Shown: positions 1-7,863 of the stretch, in pieces
Layout: each line of letters starts with the position of its first letter
Numbering within the stretch: position 1 is the first letter of the stretch
NCBI RefSeq assembly: GCF_017299535.1
Contig: NZ_CP071238.1
Coordinates: 558,001 to 622,000 of the forward strand
Source: Serratia marcescens subsp. marcescens ATCC 13880
GTDB lineage: Bacteria; Pseudomonadota; Gammaproteobacteria; Enterobacterales; Enterobacteriaceae
Reading direction: 5' to 3'
DNA length: 64,000 nucleotides
The notes under the pieces: model-generated
What the model saw: only the letters and a program-made list of their open reading frames with translations
Told to the model about the DNA's origin: nothing
Database searches by the model: none
Translations under genes and position numbers: made by a program

Positions 1-635
1 GGCGGCGTCAGGTTCAGCTTGTCGTTCAGCGTAAAGCCTTCGATGTCGAACAGCACGCTCAGATCGATATCGCCGTGCGTCACCTTGTAGACCGGCGCGC
101 GGGCGTTCATCCGCTGCAGCCGCTGGATCAGCGCTTCGCAGTCCGGCGCCACGTCGGTTTTGGTCAGCAGGAGGCGGTCGGCGTAGCCCACCTGCGCCTG
201 GGCGATGCTGAACTGGCTCAGCTGCTGCTCGGCGTGCGCCGCGTCCACCAGGGTGATGATGCCGTCCAGCAGGAAACGCTCGCACAGGATCTCGTGCGAG
301 AAGAAGGTCTGGGTAATCGGGCCGGGATCGGCCATGCCGGTGCATTCGATGATCAGCCGGTCGAACGCCAGCTGGCCGCTGTCGACGCCGTCCAGCAGAT
401 CCAGCAGCGCGTCCGCCAGTTCGTTGGACTTGCTGCAGCAGATGCAGCCGTTGCTCAACGTGGTGATGCGGCTGGCGCGATCGCCGATCAGCGCATCGTC
501 GATCGGCACTTCGCCGAACTCATTCTCGATGACCGCGATTTTATAGCCGTGTTCGGCGTTCAGGATGTGGCGCAGCAGGGTGGTTTTGCCGGCGCCCAAA
601 AAGCCGGTCAGGATGGTGACTGCAATGGGTTTCAT
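1..635 (-). CDS. yjiA: YjiA-like COG0523 GTPase (3' end outside window)
   Basis: Partial gene; about 211 N-terminal codons are visible and the end lies beyond the left edge. Reading leftwards from ATG 633-635 the protein starts MKPIAVTILTGFLGAGKTT, which contains the Walker A P-loop GFLGAGKTT, and continues with the metal-binding GCICC motif near residue 64 and ECTGMADPGP near residue 95, the signature of the COG0523 / CobW metallochaperone GTPases. Overall similarity to E. coli YjiA is strong along the visible part. The family couples GTP hydrolysis to metal (Zn, Co, Ni) handling in the cytosol; the exact metal of YjiA is not settled. It is the third gene after btsT and yjiX, an order also seen in E. 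coli, with a 21-bp gap to yjiX. Confidence 0.93.
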   Translation of the reverse strand, partial: MKPIAVTILTGFLGAGKTTLLRHILNAEHGYKIAVIENEFGEVPIDDALIGDRASRITTLSNGCICCSKSNELADALLDLLDGVDSGQLAFDRLIIECTGMADPGPITQTFFSHEILCERFLLDGIITLVDAAHAEQQLSQFSIAQAQVGYADRLLLTKTDVAPDCEALIQRLQRMNARAPVYKVTHGDIDLSVLFDIEGFTLNDKLNLTP

Positions 636-656
636 ACGGGTCCTTGTGACTGCGGG

Positions 657-860
657 TTAACAGCAGCGCATGCCGCCTTTGCCGTCGCCGCCGTAGCGCG
701 CTTGCTGGCGCTCGCGGAAAAATTCTTTATAGGTCATCACCGGCTTGTCCGGGTGGTTGTCTTTCATGTGCTGGACGTAGGTATCGTAGTCAGGCACGCC
801 CACCAACATGCGCGCCGCCTGCCCGAGATATTTCCCCGCCTGGCCGAGATTTCCGAACAT
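657..860 (-). CDS. yjiX: YjiX/YbdD family small protein
   Basis: A 67-residue protein starting [18 protein letters not shown], with the family block [18 protein letters not shown] and a Cys-Cys end. This is the YbdD/YjiX (DUF466) family, which is nearly always encoded directly after a CstA/BtsT-type transporter. It is thought to assist the transporter, but the mechanism is unknown. A good ribosome site (GGAGAAGG) lies ahead of the ATG. It sits between btsT (218 bp upstream) and yjiA. Only a cytosolic or peripheral location is suggested, since no membrane segment is visible. Confidence 0.93.
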   Translation of the reverse strand: MFGNLGQAGKYLGQAARMLVGVPDYDTYVQHMKDNHPDKPVMTYKEFFRERQQARYGGDGKGGMRCC

Positions 861-990
861 AAGCCTTCTCCAACTTTACCCTGCATCACTACAGCGCTTG
901 CTTAAGCCTGATATTAGGGGAAGCCGGGGGATGGGGTTCCCGCAGGGATGCCCCACCTCCGGGTCGCCCCGGGTATCTCGATTGCATCGC

Positions 991-1030
991 GCCGCACGCC
1001 TGGTATCTTGCGATACGTAGGCCGTGCGGC
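991..1030. repeat. Intercistronic 40-nt inverted repeat between btsT and yjiX
   Basis: GCCGCACG (991-998) pairs with CGTGCGGC (1023-1030), and inside it GTATC (1003-1007) pairs with GATAC (1012-1016) around a TTGC loop, so nearly the whole element can fold into one long hairpin. There is no T-run on the minus strand after it, so it looks more like an mRNA-stabilising or partial-termination hairpin that sets the btsT : yjiX ratio than a full terminator. Copies elsewhere in the genome would mark it as a dispersed REP-like element. Confidence 0.6.
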
Positions 1031-1078
1031 TTTGGGTACTACTTAACGTTCATTATGCAGGGTATCCGTTAAATCACA

Positions 1079-3259
1079 TCAATGCTGGGTCGAAACTTTG
1101 ACCTCCCCCTCAGTTACGCCGTCGGCGGGCGCGGCCTGCGGCACCGGCACGTAAGGCGTTTCCTGGTCGGTGCGTTTCGGGTTCTTGTGCGCCGCCATCG
1201 CGGTTTTCACCCCGTAGAAGATGATGCTGTACACCACCAGCAGGAACAGAATGCTCAGCCCGGCGTTGGTGTAGTTGTTCACCACGATGTGGTTCATGTT
1301 GGCGATCTGCTGGGCGCTCAGCTCGGCGCCGCCCTCGGCGATTTTGCGTTTGTATTCGCCGGCCAGGAAGAAGAAGCCTTCCAGCTGCGGGTTGTCGCTG
1401 AACAGCTTCAGGCCCAGCGCGTAGGTGGTGCAGATCAGCAGCCACACCGCCGGCAGCACGGTCACCCAGATGTATTGCGCGCGCTTCATCTTAATCAGCA
1501 CCACGGTGCCCAGCACCAGCGCCACGGCGGCCAGCATCTGGTTGGAGATGCCGAACAGCGGCCACAGGCTCTTCACGCCGCCGAGCGGATCCACCACGCC
1601 CTGATACAGCAGGTAGCCCCATAGCCCGACGCAGCCGGCGGTGCCGACGATGCCGGCCACCAGCGAGTCGGTTTTCTTCAGGAACGGCACGAAGTTGCCC
1701 AGTAGATCCTGCAGCATAAAGCGGCCGGAGCGGGTGCCGGCGTCCAGCGCGGTCAGGATGAACAGCGCCTCGAACAGAATGCCGAAGTGATACCAGAAGC
1801 CCATATTGGCGCCCGGAATGATCTGGTGGAACACGTGGGCGATGCCCACCGCCAGCGTTGGCGCGCCGCCGGCGCGGTTCAGCACCGAAGGTTCGCCGAT
1901 GTCGGTGGCGGTCTGCAGGATCTGTTCCGGGCTGATGACGAAGCCCCAGGAGCTGACCGCCGCCGCCGCGTGCACGGTGACGTCCTTCAGCGAAGCCATG
2001 ATCATCGGCGCGTCTTCGGTGCCCAGGCGGTGCAGATCCGGCATGGTGATGCCCAGCGCCGCCGGCGGGGTGTTCATGGCGAAGTACAGGCCCGGCTCGA
2101 TGATGGAAGCCGCCACCAACGCCATGATGGCGACGAAGGACTCCATCAGCATCGCGCCGTAACCGATAAAGCGCGCGTCGGTCTCATTGGCCAACAGCTT
2201 CGGCGTGGTGCCGGAGGCGATCAGCGCATGGAAGCCGGAGACCGCGCCGCAGGCGATGGTGATGAACAGGAACGGGAACAGGGTGCCTTTCCACACCGGG
2301 CCGGTGCCGTCGACGAACTGGGTCACCGCCGGCATTTTCAGCTCAGGGTTGAGGATCACGATGCCGATCGCCAGCCCGACGATCACGCCGATTTTCAGGA
2401 AGGTGGCCAGGTAGTCGCGCGGCGCCAGGATCAGCCACACCGGCAGCAGGGCGGAGACAAAGGCGTAGCCGATTAGCGTGAAGGTGATGGTGGTGTCTTT
2501 AAAGGTCAACGCCGGGCCCCAGTACGGGTCGTGCGCCACCACGCCGCCGAACCAGATGGCGGCCACCAGCAGCACGATGCCGATGATCGACACTTCACCC
2601 ACGCGGCCGGGGCGCAGATAGCGCATGTAGATGCCCATAAACAGCGCGATCGGCACGGTGGAGCAGACGGTGAACACCCCCCACGGGCTTTCCGCCAACG
2701 CTTTCACCACGATCAGCGCCAGCACCGCCAGGATGATGATCATGATCAGGAAGCAGCCGAACAGCGCGATGGTGCCCGGTATCGGCCCCATCTCTTTTTT
2801 GATGATCTCACCGAGCGAGGCGCCGTTGCGGCGCGAGGAGATGAACAGCACCATAAAGTCCTGCACCGCCCCCGCCAGCACCACGCCGCCCAGCAGCCAC
2901 AGCGTGCCGGGCAGGTAGCCGACCTGCGCGGCCAGCACCGGCCCCACCAGCGGCCCGGCGCCGGCAATGGCGGCGAAGTGGTGGCCGAACAGCACGTTCT
3001 TGTTGGTCGGCACGTAGTTGAGGCCATCGTTGTTGACCACCGCCGGGGTGGCGCGGCCGGCATCCAGCTTCATCACCCTGGTGGCGATGTACAGGCTGTA
3101 GTAGCGGTAGGCCACCAGATACACCGCCACCGAAGCGACGACGATCCACAGCGCGCTGATGTGTTCGCCGCGGCGCAGCGCCACCACGCCGAGGCAGGCT
3201 GCGCCGAGTATCCCCAGCAGCATCCACGGAATGTGCTTTAAAATCCCCTCTCGTTTCAT
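1079..3259 (-). CDS. btsT: Pyruvate/proton symporter BtsT (CstA family)
   Basis: A 726-residue inner-membrane carrier of the CstA/BtsT family, the usual length. The N-terminal helix is followed by the family signature NKNVLFGHHFAAIAGAGPL (residues about 87-105) and many hydrophobic spans; the C-terminus is a hydrophilic tail. In E. coli the homologue YjiY/BtsT imports pyruvate with protons and is induced by the BtsS/BtsR two-component system when pyruvate appears outside the cell. The start MKREGILKHIPWMLLG follows an AGGATACCTC Shine-Dalgarno stretch. It is first in the btsT-yjiX-yjiA operon, and three BtsR-like half sites lie 160-210 bp upstream. CstA (peptide or pyruvate transporter) is the nearest alternative, but the operon partner and operator favour BtsT. 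Confidence 0.93.
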   Translation of the reverse strand: MKREGILKHIPWMLLGILGAACLGVVALRRGEHISALWIVVASVAVYLVAYRYYSLYIATRVMKLDAGRATPAVVNNDGLNYVPTNKNVLFGHHFAAIAGAGPLVGPVLAAQVGYLPGTLWLLGGVVLAGAVQDFMVLFISSRRNGASLGEIIKKEMGPIPGTIALFGCFLIMIIILAVLALIVVKALAESPWGVFTVCSTVPIALFMGIYMRYLRPGRVGEVSIIGIVLLVAAIWFGGVVAHDPYWGPALTFKDTTITFTLIGYAFVSALLPVWLILAPRDYLATFLKIGVIVGLAIGIVILNPELKMPAVTQFVDGTGPVWKGTLFPFLFITIACGAVSGFHALIASGTTPKLLANETDARFIGYGAMLMESFVAIMALVAASIIEPGLYFAMNTPPAALGITMPDLHRLGTEDAPMIMASLKDVTVHAAAAVSSWGFVISPEQILQTATDIGEPSVLNRAGGAPTLAVGIAHVFHQIIPGANMGFWYHFGILFEALFILTALDAGTRSGRFMLQDLLGNFVPFLKKTDSLVAGIVGTAGCVGLWGYLLYQGVVDPLGGVKSLWPLFGISNQMLAAVALVLGTVVLIKMKRAQYIWVTVLPAVWLLICTTYALGLKLFSDNPQLEGFFFLAGEYKRKIAEGGAELSAQQIANMNHIVVNNYTNAGLSILFLLVVYSIIFYGVKTAMAAHKNPKRTDQETPYVPVPQAAPADGVTEGEVKVSTQH

Positions 3260-3420
3260 GAGGTATCCTTAATTCCAGTCTGCAAAATATGAATGAACTC
3301 ATCCGCTTGTAAGAGATGTCAGAGTGGCGCGGCGAGCCGTAGCGTCTTTCCCGAGGTAAGGCGGGTTTAGGAACAGCTCATCATCGCCGGGGGTAAGGGG
3401 GGAAGACAGGCGTATTTCGC

Positions 3421-3470
3421 TCAGCGGTCAGATCCGCCGGGTGAACGGTTGGATTGGCGGGGTGAGCGGT
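3421..3470 (-). promoter_or_regulatory. BtsR (YehT)-type operator, three half sites
   Basis: On the plus strand TCAGCGGT (3421-3428), TGAACGGT (3442-3449) and TGAGCGGT (3463-3470) are separated by exactly 13 bp each. In btsT orientation these read ACCGCTCA-N13-ACCGTTCA-N13-ACCGCTGA. The published E. coli BtsR site upstream of btsT is a direct repeat of ACC(G/A)CT(C/T)A with N13 spacing. Two half sites are what is known; the third in the same 21-bp register is unusual. Confidence 0.8.
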
Positions 3471-3580
3471 TTGCTGCATAACCAACAGCCGCCTGCCAGC
3501 CGCTGTTGCCAATGCAGCACTCGCTTTAACCCGCCGACTTTAAACCCTCGGTTTATCAGCCGGATGCCTTAACGCGGCGG

Positions 3581-3597
3581 TTGGCACGCATTCTGCT
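3581..3597 (+). promoter_or_regulatory. Sigma-54 (RpoN) promoter of sfnG
   Basis: TTGGCACGCATTCTGCT matches the -24/-12 consensus TTGGCACG-N4-TTGCA, with GG (3583-3584) and GC (3595-3596) exactly 10 bp apart. Transcription would start near 3608, about 88 bp before the sfnG ATG. SfnR, the activator of sfnG in Pseudomonas, is a sigma-54-dependent regulator, which agrees; no sfnR gene lies in this window. Confidence 0.75.
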
Positions 3598-3695
3598 ATC
3601 GGATTTATAACCAAAACAAGATTTTCAATATTTGTAAATCAATAATGGTTATATGCGCGCCGCATCACGGCGCCAACGAGCAGAGGGAGAGAAGC

Positions 3696-4790
3696 ATGTC
3701 AGCAACAAACCACTCGCAGCAGCCTATTCAGTTCGCCTACTGGGTGCCGAACGTCTCCGGCGGCCTGGTGATCAGCAACATCCCGCAGCGCACCGGTTGG
3801 GACATCGGCTACAACCGCAAGTTGGCGCAGATTGCCGAGCGCGCCGGTTTCGACTACGCGCTCACCCAGATCCGTTTCACCGCCGGTTACGGCGCCGACA
3901 ACCAGCACGAGTCGGTGTCGTTTTCGCAGGCGCTGCTGGATTCCACCGAGAAGCTGAAGGTGATCGCCGCGCTGCTGCCGGGGCCGTGGAACCCCACGCT
4001 GGCGGCCAAGCAGATCGCCACCATCAGCCACCTTTCGCAGGCGCGCATCGCGGTCAATATCGTCAGCGGCTGGTTCCGCGGCGAGTTCAAGGCCATCGGC
4101 GAGCCGTGGCTGGACCACGAAGAGCGCTACCTGCGTTCGGAAGAGTTTATCCGTTGCCTGCGCGGCATCTGGGCCGAGCCCAGCTTCAGCTTCGCCGGCG
4201 ATTTTTATCGCTATCGCGACTACTCGCTAAAGCCCAAGCCGCTGGATCCGCTGCCGGAGATCTTCCAGGGCGGCAGCTCGCGGGCGGCGCGCGACATGGC
4301 GGCGCGGGTCTCGGACTGGTATTTCACCAACGGCAATAGCGTGGAGGGCATTCGCCAGCAGGTGGACGATCTGCAGACCAAGGCCAGGGCCAACCAGCAC
4401 CGGGTCAAGGTGGGGGTGAACGGCTTCGTCATTGCCCGCGATACCGAGCAGGAGGCGCAGGCGGTGCTGCAGGAGATTATCGATCACGCCAACCCGGAGG
4501 CGGTGCAAGGATTCGGCCACGAGGTGAAGAACGCCGGGGCGGCTTCGCCGGAGGGTGAGGGAAACTGGGCCAAATCCTCGTTTGAGGATCTGGTGCAGTA
4601 CAACGACGGCTTTAAAACCAACCTGATCGGCACGCCGCAGCAGATCGCCGAGCGCATCATCGCGCTGAAAGACGCCGGGGTGGATCTGATGCTGTTGGCG
4701 TTCCTGCACTTCCAGGAAGAGGTGGCGTTCTTCGGCCGCGAGGTGATCCCGCTGGTGCGCGAACTGGAGCGCCAGCGGGCGGCGGCCTGA
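3696..4790 (+). CDS. sfnG: FMNH2-dependent dimethylsulfone monooxygenase SfnG-like
   Basis: A 364-residue bacterial-luciferase-like (LLM) flavin monooxygenase. The blocks FAYWVPNVSGGLV near residue 12, QIRFTAGYGA, ALLPGPWNPTLAAKQ, NIVSGWFRGEF and EIFQGGSSRAARDMA are those of the SfnG subgroup, which opens dimethylsulfone to methanesulfinate so that sulfur can be assimilated. A reduced-flavin supplying reductase is required but is not in this window. ATG 3696 was chosen because it follows an AGAGGGAGAG ribosome site; the longer in-frame start at 3645 has none. The sigma-54 promoter upstream suggests control by sulfur-starvation or nitrogen-type activators. It converges with the GT20-like gene, leaving only 2 bp between the stop codons. 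A related alkanesulfonate-type LLM enzyme is the main alternative. Confidence 0.88.
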   Translation: MSATNHSQQPIQFAYWVPNVSGGLVISNIPQRTGWDIGYNRKLAQIAERAGFDYALTQIRFTAGYGADNQHESVSFSQALLDSTEKLKVIAALLPGPWNPTLAAKQIATISHLSQARIAVNIVSGWFRGEFKAIGEPWLDHEERYLRSEEFIRCLRGIWAEPSFSFAGDFYRYRDYSLKPKPLDPLPEIFQGGSSRAARDMAARVSDWYFTNGNSVEGIRQQVDDLQTKARANQHRVKVGVNGFVIARDTEQEAQAVLQEIIDHANPEAVQGFGHEVKNAGAASPEGEGNWAKSSFEDLVQYNDGFKTNLIGTPQQIAERIIALKDAGVDLMLLAFLHFQEEVAFFGREVIPLVRELERQRAAA

Positions 4791-4792
4791 GT

Positions 4793-5482
4793 TCAGTAAA
4801 CCTGCCTGCCGTTGATGCCGGCGGGGAAAATGCCGGTGGCGAAGAGATGCCCGTTGGCCTGGATCTGGTCGTCGGGCAGCATCTCCAGCGGGAACTCGCC
4901 TGACAGGCAGCTGAGAAAGGCGTTGCGATCGTCCGTGGTGGTAAAGCCGATCAGATCGTAGAACAGCAGCGAAGCGATCAGCTGGCGATGTTCCGGGATG
5001 CGCCGCAGCAGCGCCGCCGACGGGAACGGCAGGTGGAAGAAGAACGCGCAGGCATTCAGCAGCCCCTGCTCCTTCAACGCCTGGGCGCAGGGCAGCAGCT
5101 GGTAGTCGTCGATACAGACGATGTCGCCCGGGCACAGGTGCTCGCAGGCGATATCGGCGAAACGGCAGTTCAGCTGCCGGTAAGCGCGGTAGTTTTCCGG
5201 CGTGAAGTGCGCCTTCTCCGGCTGGTTGTGGAACACCGGCCACAGGCCGTCGTGGTAGTAGCCCTGATAGTGGTGGCGAAACTCCTCGATCGACAGCGGG
5301 AAGGTCACCTGATCGTAACCGGCGCGTTGGCGGCAACTGATCGGGCGCTGCGCGAAATTCTGCACGTCGCCGTTCCAGCCGAGCCACAGCCCCGGTTCGG
5401 CGTCGGCCGCCAACGTCCGGCCGGCGCAGGCCAGATCCTTGCCGTCGCACTGTTTGTTGGAAATCAGCACCAAACGAGACAT
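4793..5482 (-). CDS. Stand-alone N-terminal half of a GT20 (OtsA-like) protein
   Basis: A 229-residue protein that aligns with the first half of trehalose-6-phosphate synthase (OtsA, about 470 residues). Visible matches are GLWLGWNGD (OtsA GLWFGWSG), YYHDGLWPVFH, IDDYQLLP (OtsA IHDYHLLP) and FFHLPFPSAALLR, the acceptor-side Rossmann domain of a GT-B fold. It stops at INGRQVY, close to where OtsA reads PIGIEP, so the whole nucleotide-sugar-binding domain is missing, and the Gly-Gly loop near the N-terminus is altered. It is therefore unlikely to transfer glucose from UDP-glucose. It is third in an operon with a GS-like ligase and a GNAT protein. GT20 relatives with new chemistry exist (the pseudoglycosyltransferase ValL). 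Truncation by a rearrangement that brought in sfnG is the alternative. Confidence 0.75.
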   Translation of the reverse strand: MSRLVLISNKQCDGKDLACAGRTLAADAEPGLWLGWNGDVQNFAQRPISCRQRAGYDQVTFPLSIEEFRHHYQGYYHDGLWPVFHNQPEKAHFTPENYRAYRQLNCRFADIACEHLCPGDIVCIDDYQLLPCAQALKEQGLLNACAFFFHLPFPSAALLRRIPEHRQLIASLLFYDLIGFTTTDDRNAFLSCLSGEFPLEMLPDDQIQANGHLFATGIFPAGINGRQVY

Positions 5483-5495
5483 CGGGTTCTCCTTA

Positions 5496-5906
5496 TCAGT
5501 GCAGGGCGCGCGGGGCGTGCGCCGCGCAGTCGGCGCGCCAGGGCGCTTGCAGCGCGGGCAGCGTGACGCGCAGGCCGCGCAATGCCGGATGCGCCAGGCA
5601 GCAGCGCGTCAGCCAGCTTCCCAGCCCGACGCCGCGGTATTCGGCGCTGACGAACAGCTCGCTCACCGAGGCGAAGGTGGCGTAATCGGTCACCATACGG
5701 GCGAAGCCGAGCTGGTGGCGTTTGCGGTACAGGCCAAAGCACAGGCCGTGGCGCGCCAGGCGCTCCGCCGCCGCCCGATCCGGCAGGCTGAGGAAACGCT
5801 GGATCGCCTCGAGATCCAATAACTGCCGATCGGTGCTGATATGAAAAACGCCTTTGCGCCAGCAGAGCAGCGGCTGTACGGGGGCAAATTGCGGTTGCAT
5901 GTTCAT
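5496..5906 (-). CDS. GNAT-family N-acetyltransferase
   Basis: A 136-residue protein with the acetyl-CoA-binding block of GNAT enzymes: a beta-strand VSELFVSAEYRG followed by GVGLGSWLTRC (residues about 90-101), preceded by FGLYRKRHQLGFARMVTD, the usual strand-turn-strand of short GNATs such as YjdJ/YhhY-like proteins. The acceptor cannot be told. The first ATG (5904-5906) follows an AAGGA site at 5 bp; a second ATG two codons later is also possible. It lies between the GS-like ligase (32-bp gap) and the GT20-like half protein (13-bp gap), so all three are probably co-transcribed and may act on one small molecule. Confidence 0.85.
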   Translation of the reverse strand: MNMQPQFAPVQPLLCWRKGVFHISTDRQLLDLEAIQRFLSLPDRAAAERLARHGLCFGLYRKRHQLGFARMVTDYATFASVSELFVSAEYRGVGLGSWLTRCCLAHPALRGLRVTLPALQAPWRADCAAHAPRALH

Positions 5907-5938
5907 GATTATCCTTAGGTTAACGAATCAGTGGACGG

Positions 5939-7309
5939 TTACAGCATCCAGCCGAGTTCGGCGGCGGTGACCTGTTCCTCGAAGCGGCGCAGTTCGGCGC
6001 TTTTGCAGGTGTGCCACAGGGTGCAGAACGCCGGGCCGAGCAGCTCGCGCAGCGGATCGCTGTGGCGGAACAGCGCCAGCGCCTCCTGCTGGCCGAGCGG
6101 CAAGGGGGCGGCGTTGTCGCTTTCGCAGCCGTGGGCGGCGGGCGGCAGCGGCAGCGGGTGTTCCAGCCCGTGCAGCAGGCCGCCGAGCATCACCGCCAGC
6201 GCCAGATAGGGGTTGGCGTCGGCGCCGGCCAGGCGGTATTCGATACGCTGATTGGCGCTGTCGGCGCAGGGCAGGCGCAGCGCCACCGTGCGATTGTTGT
6301 GGCCCCAGGAGGCGCGCAGCGGCACGTGCATGCCGGGGCGGAAGCGGCGAAACGCGTTGATGTTGGGCGCCAGGATCGCCATCGACGCGGGCATCAGCGC
6401 CAGCATGCCCGCCATCGCCTGCTGCATGTTGTCGCTCAGTTCGCCCGGCGCGCCGGTCAGCAGGTTCTCGCCGTGCTCGTTCTGCAGGCTGATGTGAAAG
6501 TGCAGTCCGCTGCCGGCGGCATTGGCGCAGGGTTTGGCCATAAAGCAGGCGTGCTGGTGATGCTGCTCGGCAATCTGCCGCGTCAGGCGTTTCAGCGCCA
6601 TGATCTGGTCGCAGGCTTCCAGCACGCGCCGGGTGTGATGCAGGTTCAGCTCGTACTGGCCGGAGGCGGCTTCGGCCACCACGCCGGTCAGCGGCAGGTT
6701 TTGCAGCCGCGCGTGCCGTTCGATGTCGCTCAGCAGCGCATGGTGGCGCTCGGGCGCATCCACCGCGAAGCTCTGCGTCGGGCAGGCTTCCGCCTCGGCG
6801 GGGCGCAGCGGATCCTGCAGGTAGAACTCCAGCTCGGCCGCCACCACCGGGAAGCAGTTGCGCTCGTGCAGGCGCTTCAGCACCCGTTGCAGCACCACAC
6901 GCGGCTCCAGCTCGCAGGCGTCGCCGTCGGCGTTTTGCATCGTCAGCAGCAGCTGGGCGTGGCGTTCGGGATCGCGCGCGCAGGGGCGCAGCGTGCCGGG
7001 CACCGGCAGGCACAAGCGGTCCGGCTCGCCCGCCCGTTGCCCCAGCCCGCTTTCTTCAATCACCCGGCCGTGCAGATCCAGGGCGTAGATCGACAGCGGG
7101 AAGTAGCAGCCTTTTTCCAGCCCAAAGGCTTCGGCGATCGGCAACCGCTTGCCGCGCAGCTGGCCGTTCAGATCGTGCAGATAAATATCCAGCTGTTCGG
7201 TATCCGGATAGCGCTGCAGGTAGTGTTCCAGCTCTTTGCGGAAGGTGCGCGTCGGCGAAGCGGGCAGCTCCGCCAGCAAAGGATTGAACCCGATGATATT
7301 AGCATGCAT
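5939..7309 (-). CDS. Glutamine-synthetase-like ligase (PuuA/gamma-glutamylamide type)
   Basis: A 456-residue protein with all glutamine synthetase landmarks: the N-terminal beta-grasp domain (DIYLHDLNGQLRGKRLP), the metal-site strand AAELEFYL (about 155), the block GQYELNL (about 219), GSGLHFHISLQ (about 266), PNINAFRRFRPG (about 317), SWGHNNRTVALR and YRLAGADANPYLALA (about 355-369). The RR and NPYLALA forms are typical of the PuuA/PauA branch, which joins glutamate to amines, rather than of GlnA. It heads an operon with a GNAT protein and a truncated GT20 protein, a setting different from the puu polyamine operon, so the amine is unknown. ATG 7307-7309 is weakly supported by the upstream sequence, but it is the natural family N-terminus. 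Confidence 0.85.
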   Translation of the reverse strand: MHANIIGFNPLLAELPASPTRTFRKELEHYLQRYPDTEQLDIYLHDLNGQLRGKRLPIAEAFGLEKGCYFPLSIYALDLHGRVIEESGLGQRAGEPDRLCLPVPGTLRPCARDPERHAQLLLTMQNADGDACELEPRVVLQRVLKRLHERNCFPVVAAELEFYLQDPLRPAEAEACPTQSFAVDAPERHHALLSDIERHARLQNLPLTGVVAEAASGQYELNLHHTRRVLEACDQIMALKRLTRQIAEQHHQHACFMAKPCANAAGSGLHFHISLQNEHGENLLTGAPGELSDNMQQAMAGMLALMPASMAILAPNINAFRRFRPGMHVPLRASWGHNNRTVALRLPCADSANQRIEYRLAGADANPYLALAVMLGGLLHGLEHPLPLPPAAHGCESDNAAPLPLGQQEALALFRHSDPLRELLGPAFCTLWHTCKSAELRRFEEQVTAAELGWML

Positions 7310-7437
7310 GGCGCGCTCCAGAATGAAGACCGGTCACGGCCAGAGGCAGGGATAAACGCATGAGACAACTCTCTTGTGAGGCCATAGCGGCGATGTGGAA
7401 AGGGTATCTGCGGCGGCAAAAACTGTCTGTAAAAACG

Positions 7438-7452
7438 CCGTAACGTTAACGG
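7438..7452. promoter_or_regulatory. Near-palindrome in the divergent gap, possible operator
   Basis: CCGTAACGTTAACGG is a near-perfect palindrome (CCGT and ACGG arms around ACGTT) about 130 bp upstream of the GS-like gene and 94 bp upstream of the secreted-protein gene. It could be the operator of an unlinked regulator. The rest of the 236-bp gap shows nothing else I can name. Confidence 0.3.
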
Positions 7453-7545
7453 GGCGCGGAATAAAAATGCCGTAAAGAGCGCGGCGGGTTGGCCGGGGCG
7501 GCACGGTCTATACTGGCGAGACGGGCCGTAGAAGGAGAGATAACG

Positions 7546-7863
7546 ATGAAGAGAATAGGGCTGCTTATCGCCGCGCTGGCCGCGTTCCACGCCACCGCGT
7601 CTTCCCCACAGGCGTGGGCCGAGAGCGAACGGGCGATGCGCGCCGCCTGCCTGAAAGCCAGCGGGCTAAAAAACGCCAGGGTGGAAGGGGAGATTATTCA
7701 CTACGGTGATGACGTCGGCTATTCGGCGCTGTTTATCGGCGGGCGCTACCCGCAGCCGTTTATGAAAAACCAGCCGGGCAGGGAGCTGTGTTTATATCAG
7801 CGCGCCACGCAGAAGGCGGCGGTGCAGGCGGTGGAGGGGAGCAACGCGTCTGCTCAACCTTGA
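7546..7863 (+). CDS. Small secreted protein of unknown function
   Basis: A 105-residue protein starting MKRIGLLIAALAAFHATASS, a typical Sec signal peptide with probable cleavage after AWA near residue 26. The mature part is about 80 residues and has two cysteines (AACLKASG and GRELCLYQR) that could form a disulfide in the periplasm. I do not recognise the family; small YSGLF-type proteins described as hypothetical in Serratia have a similar look. ATG 7546 follows a GAAGGAGAG ribosome site; an upstream in-frame start has none. Its last 10 bp overlap the 3' end of the broken immunity gene on the other strand. Confidence 0.75.
   Translation: MKRIGLLIAALAAFHATASSPQAWAESERAMRAACLKASGLKNARVEGEIIHYGDDVGYSALFIGGRYPQPFMKNQPGRELCLYQRATQKAAVQAVEGSNASAQP

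Larger units (their letters stand above)
3260..3695. other. 436-bp divergent regulatory region btsT / sfnG
   Basis: No gene is visible in this gap. It holds the BtsR-like operator (3421-3470) for btsT on the left and a sigma-54 type promoter (3581-3597) facing sfnG on the right. The stretch 3471-3580 may contain enhancer sites for the sigma-54 activator, but no motif there could be named. Confidence 0.7.

Noticed and set aside
4227..5450. A 407-codon minus-strand frame that might hold the missing C-terminal half of the GT20 protein
   Set aside because: The part under sfnG shows none of the OtsA donor-domain motifs and is a shadow of sfnG.
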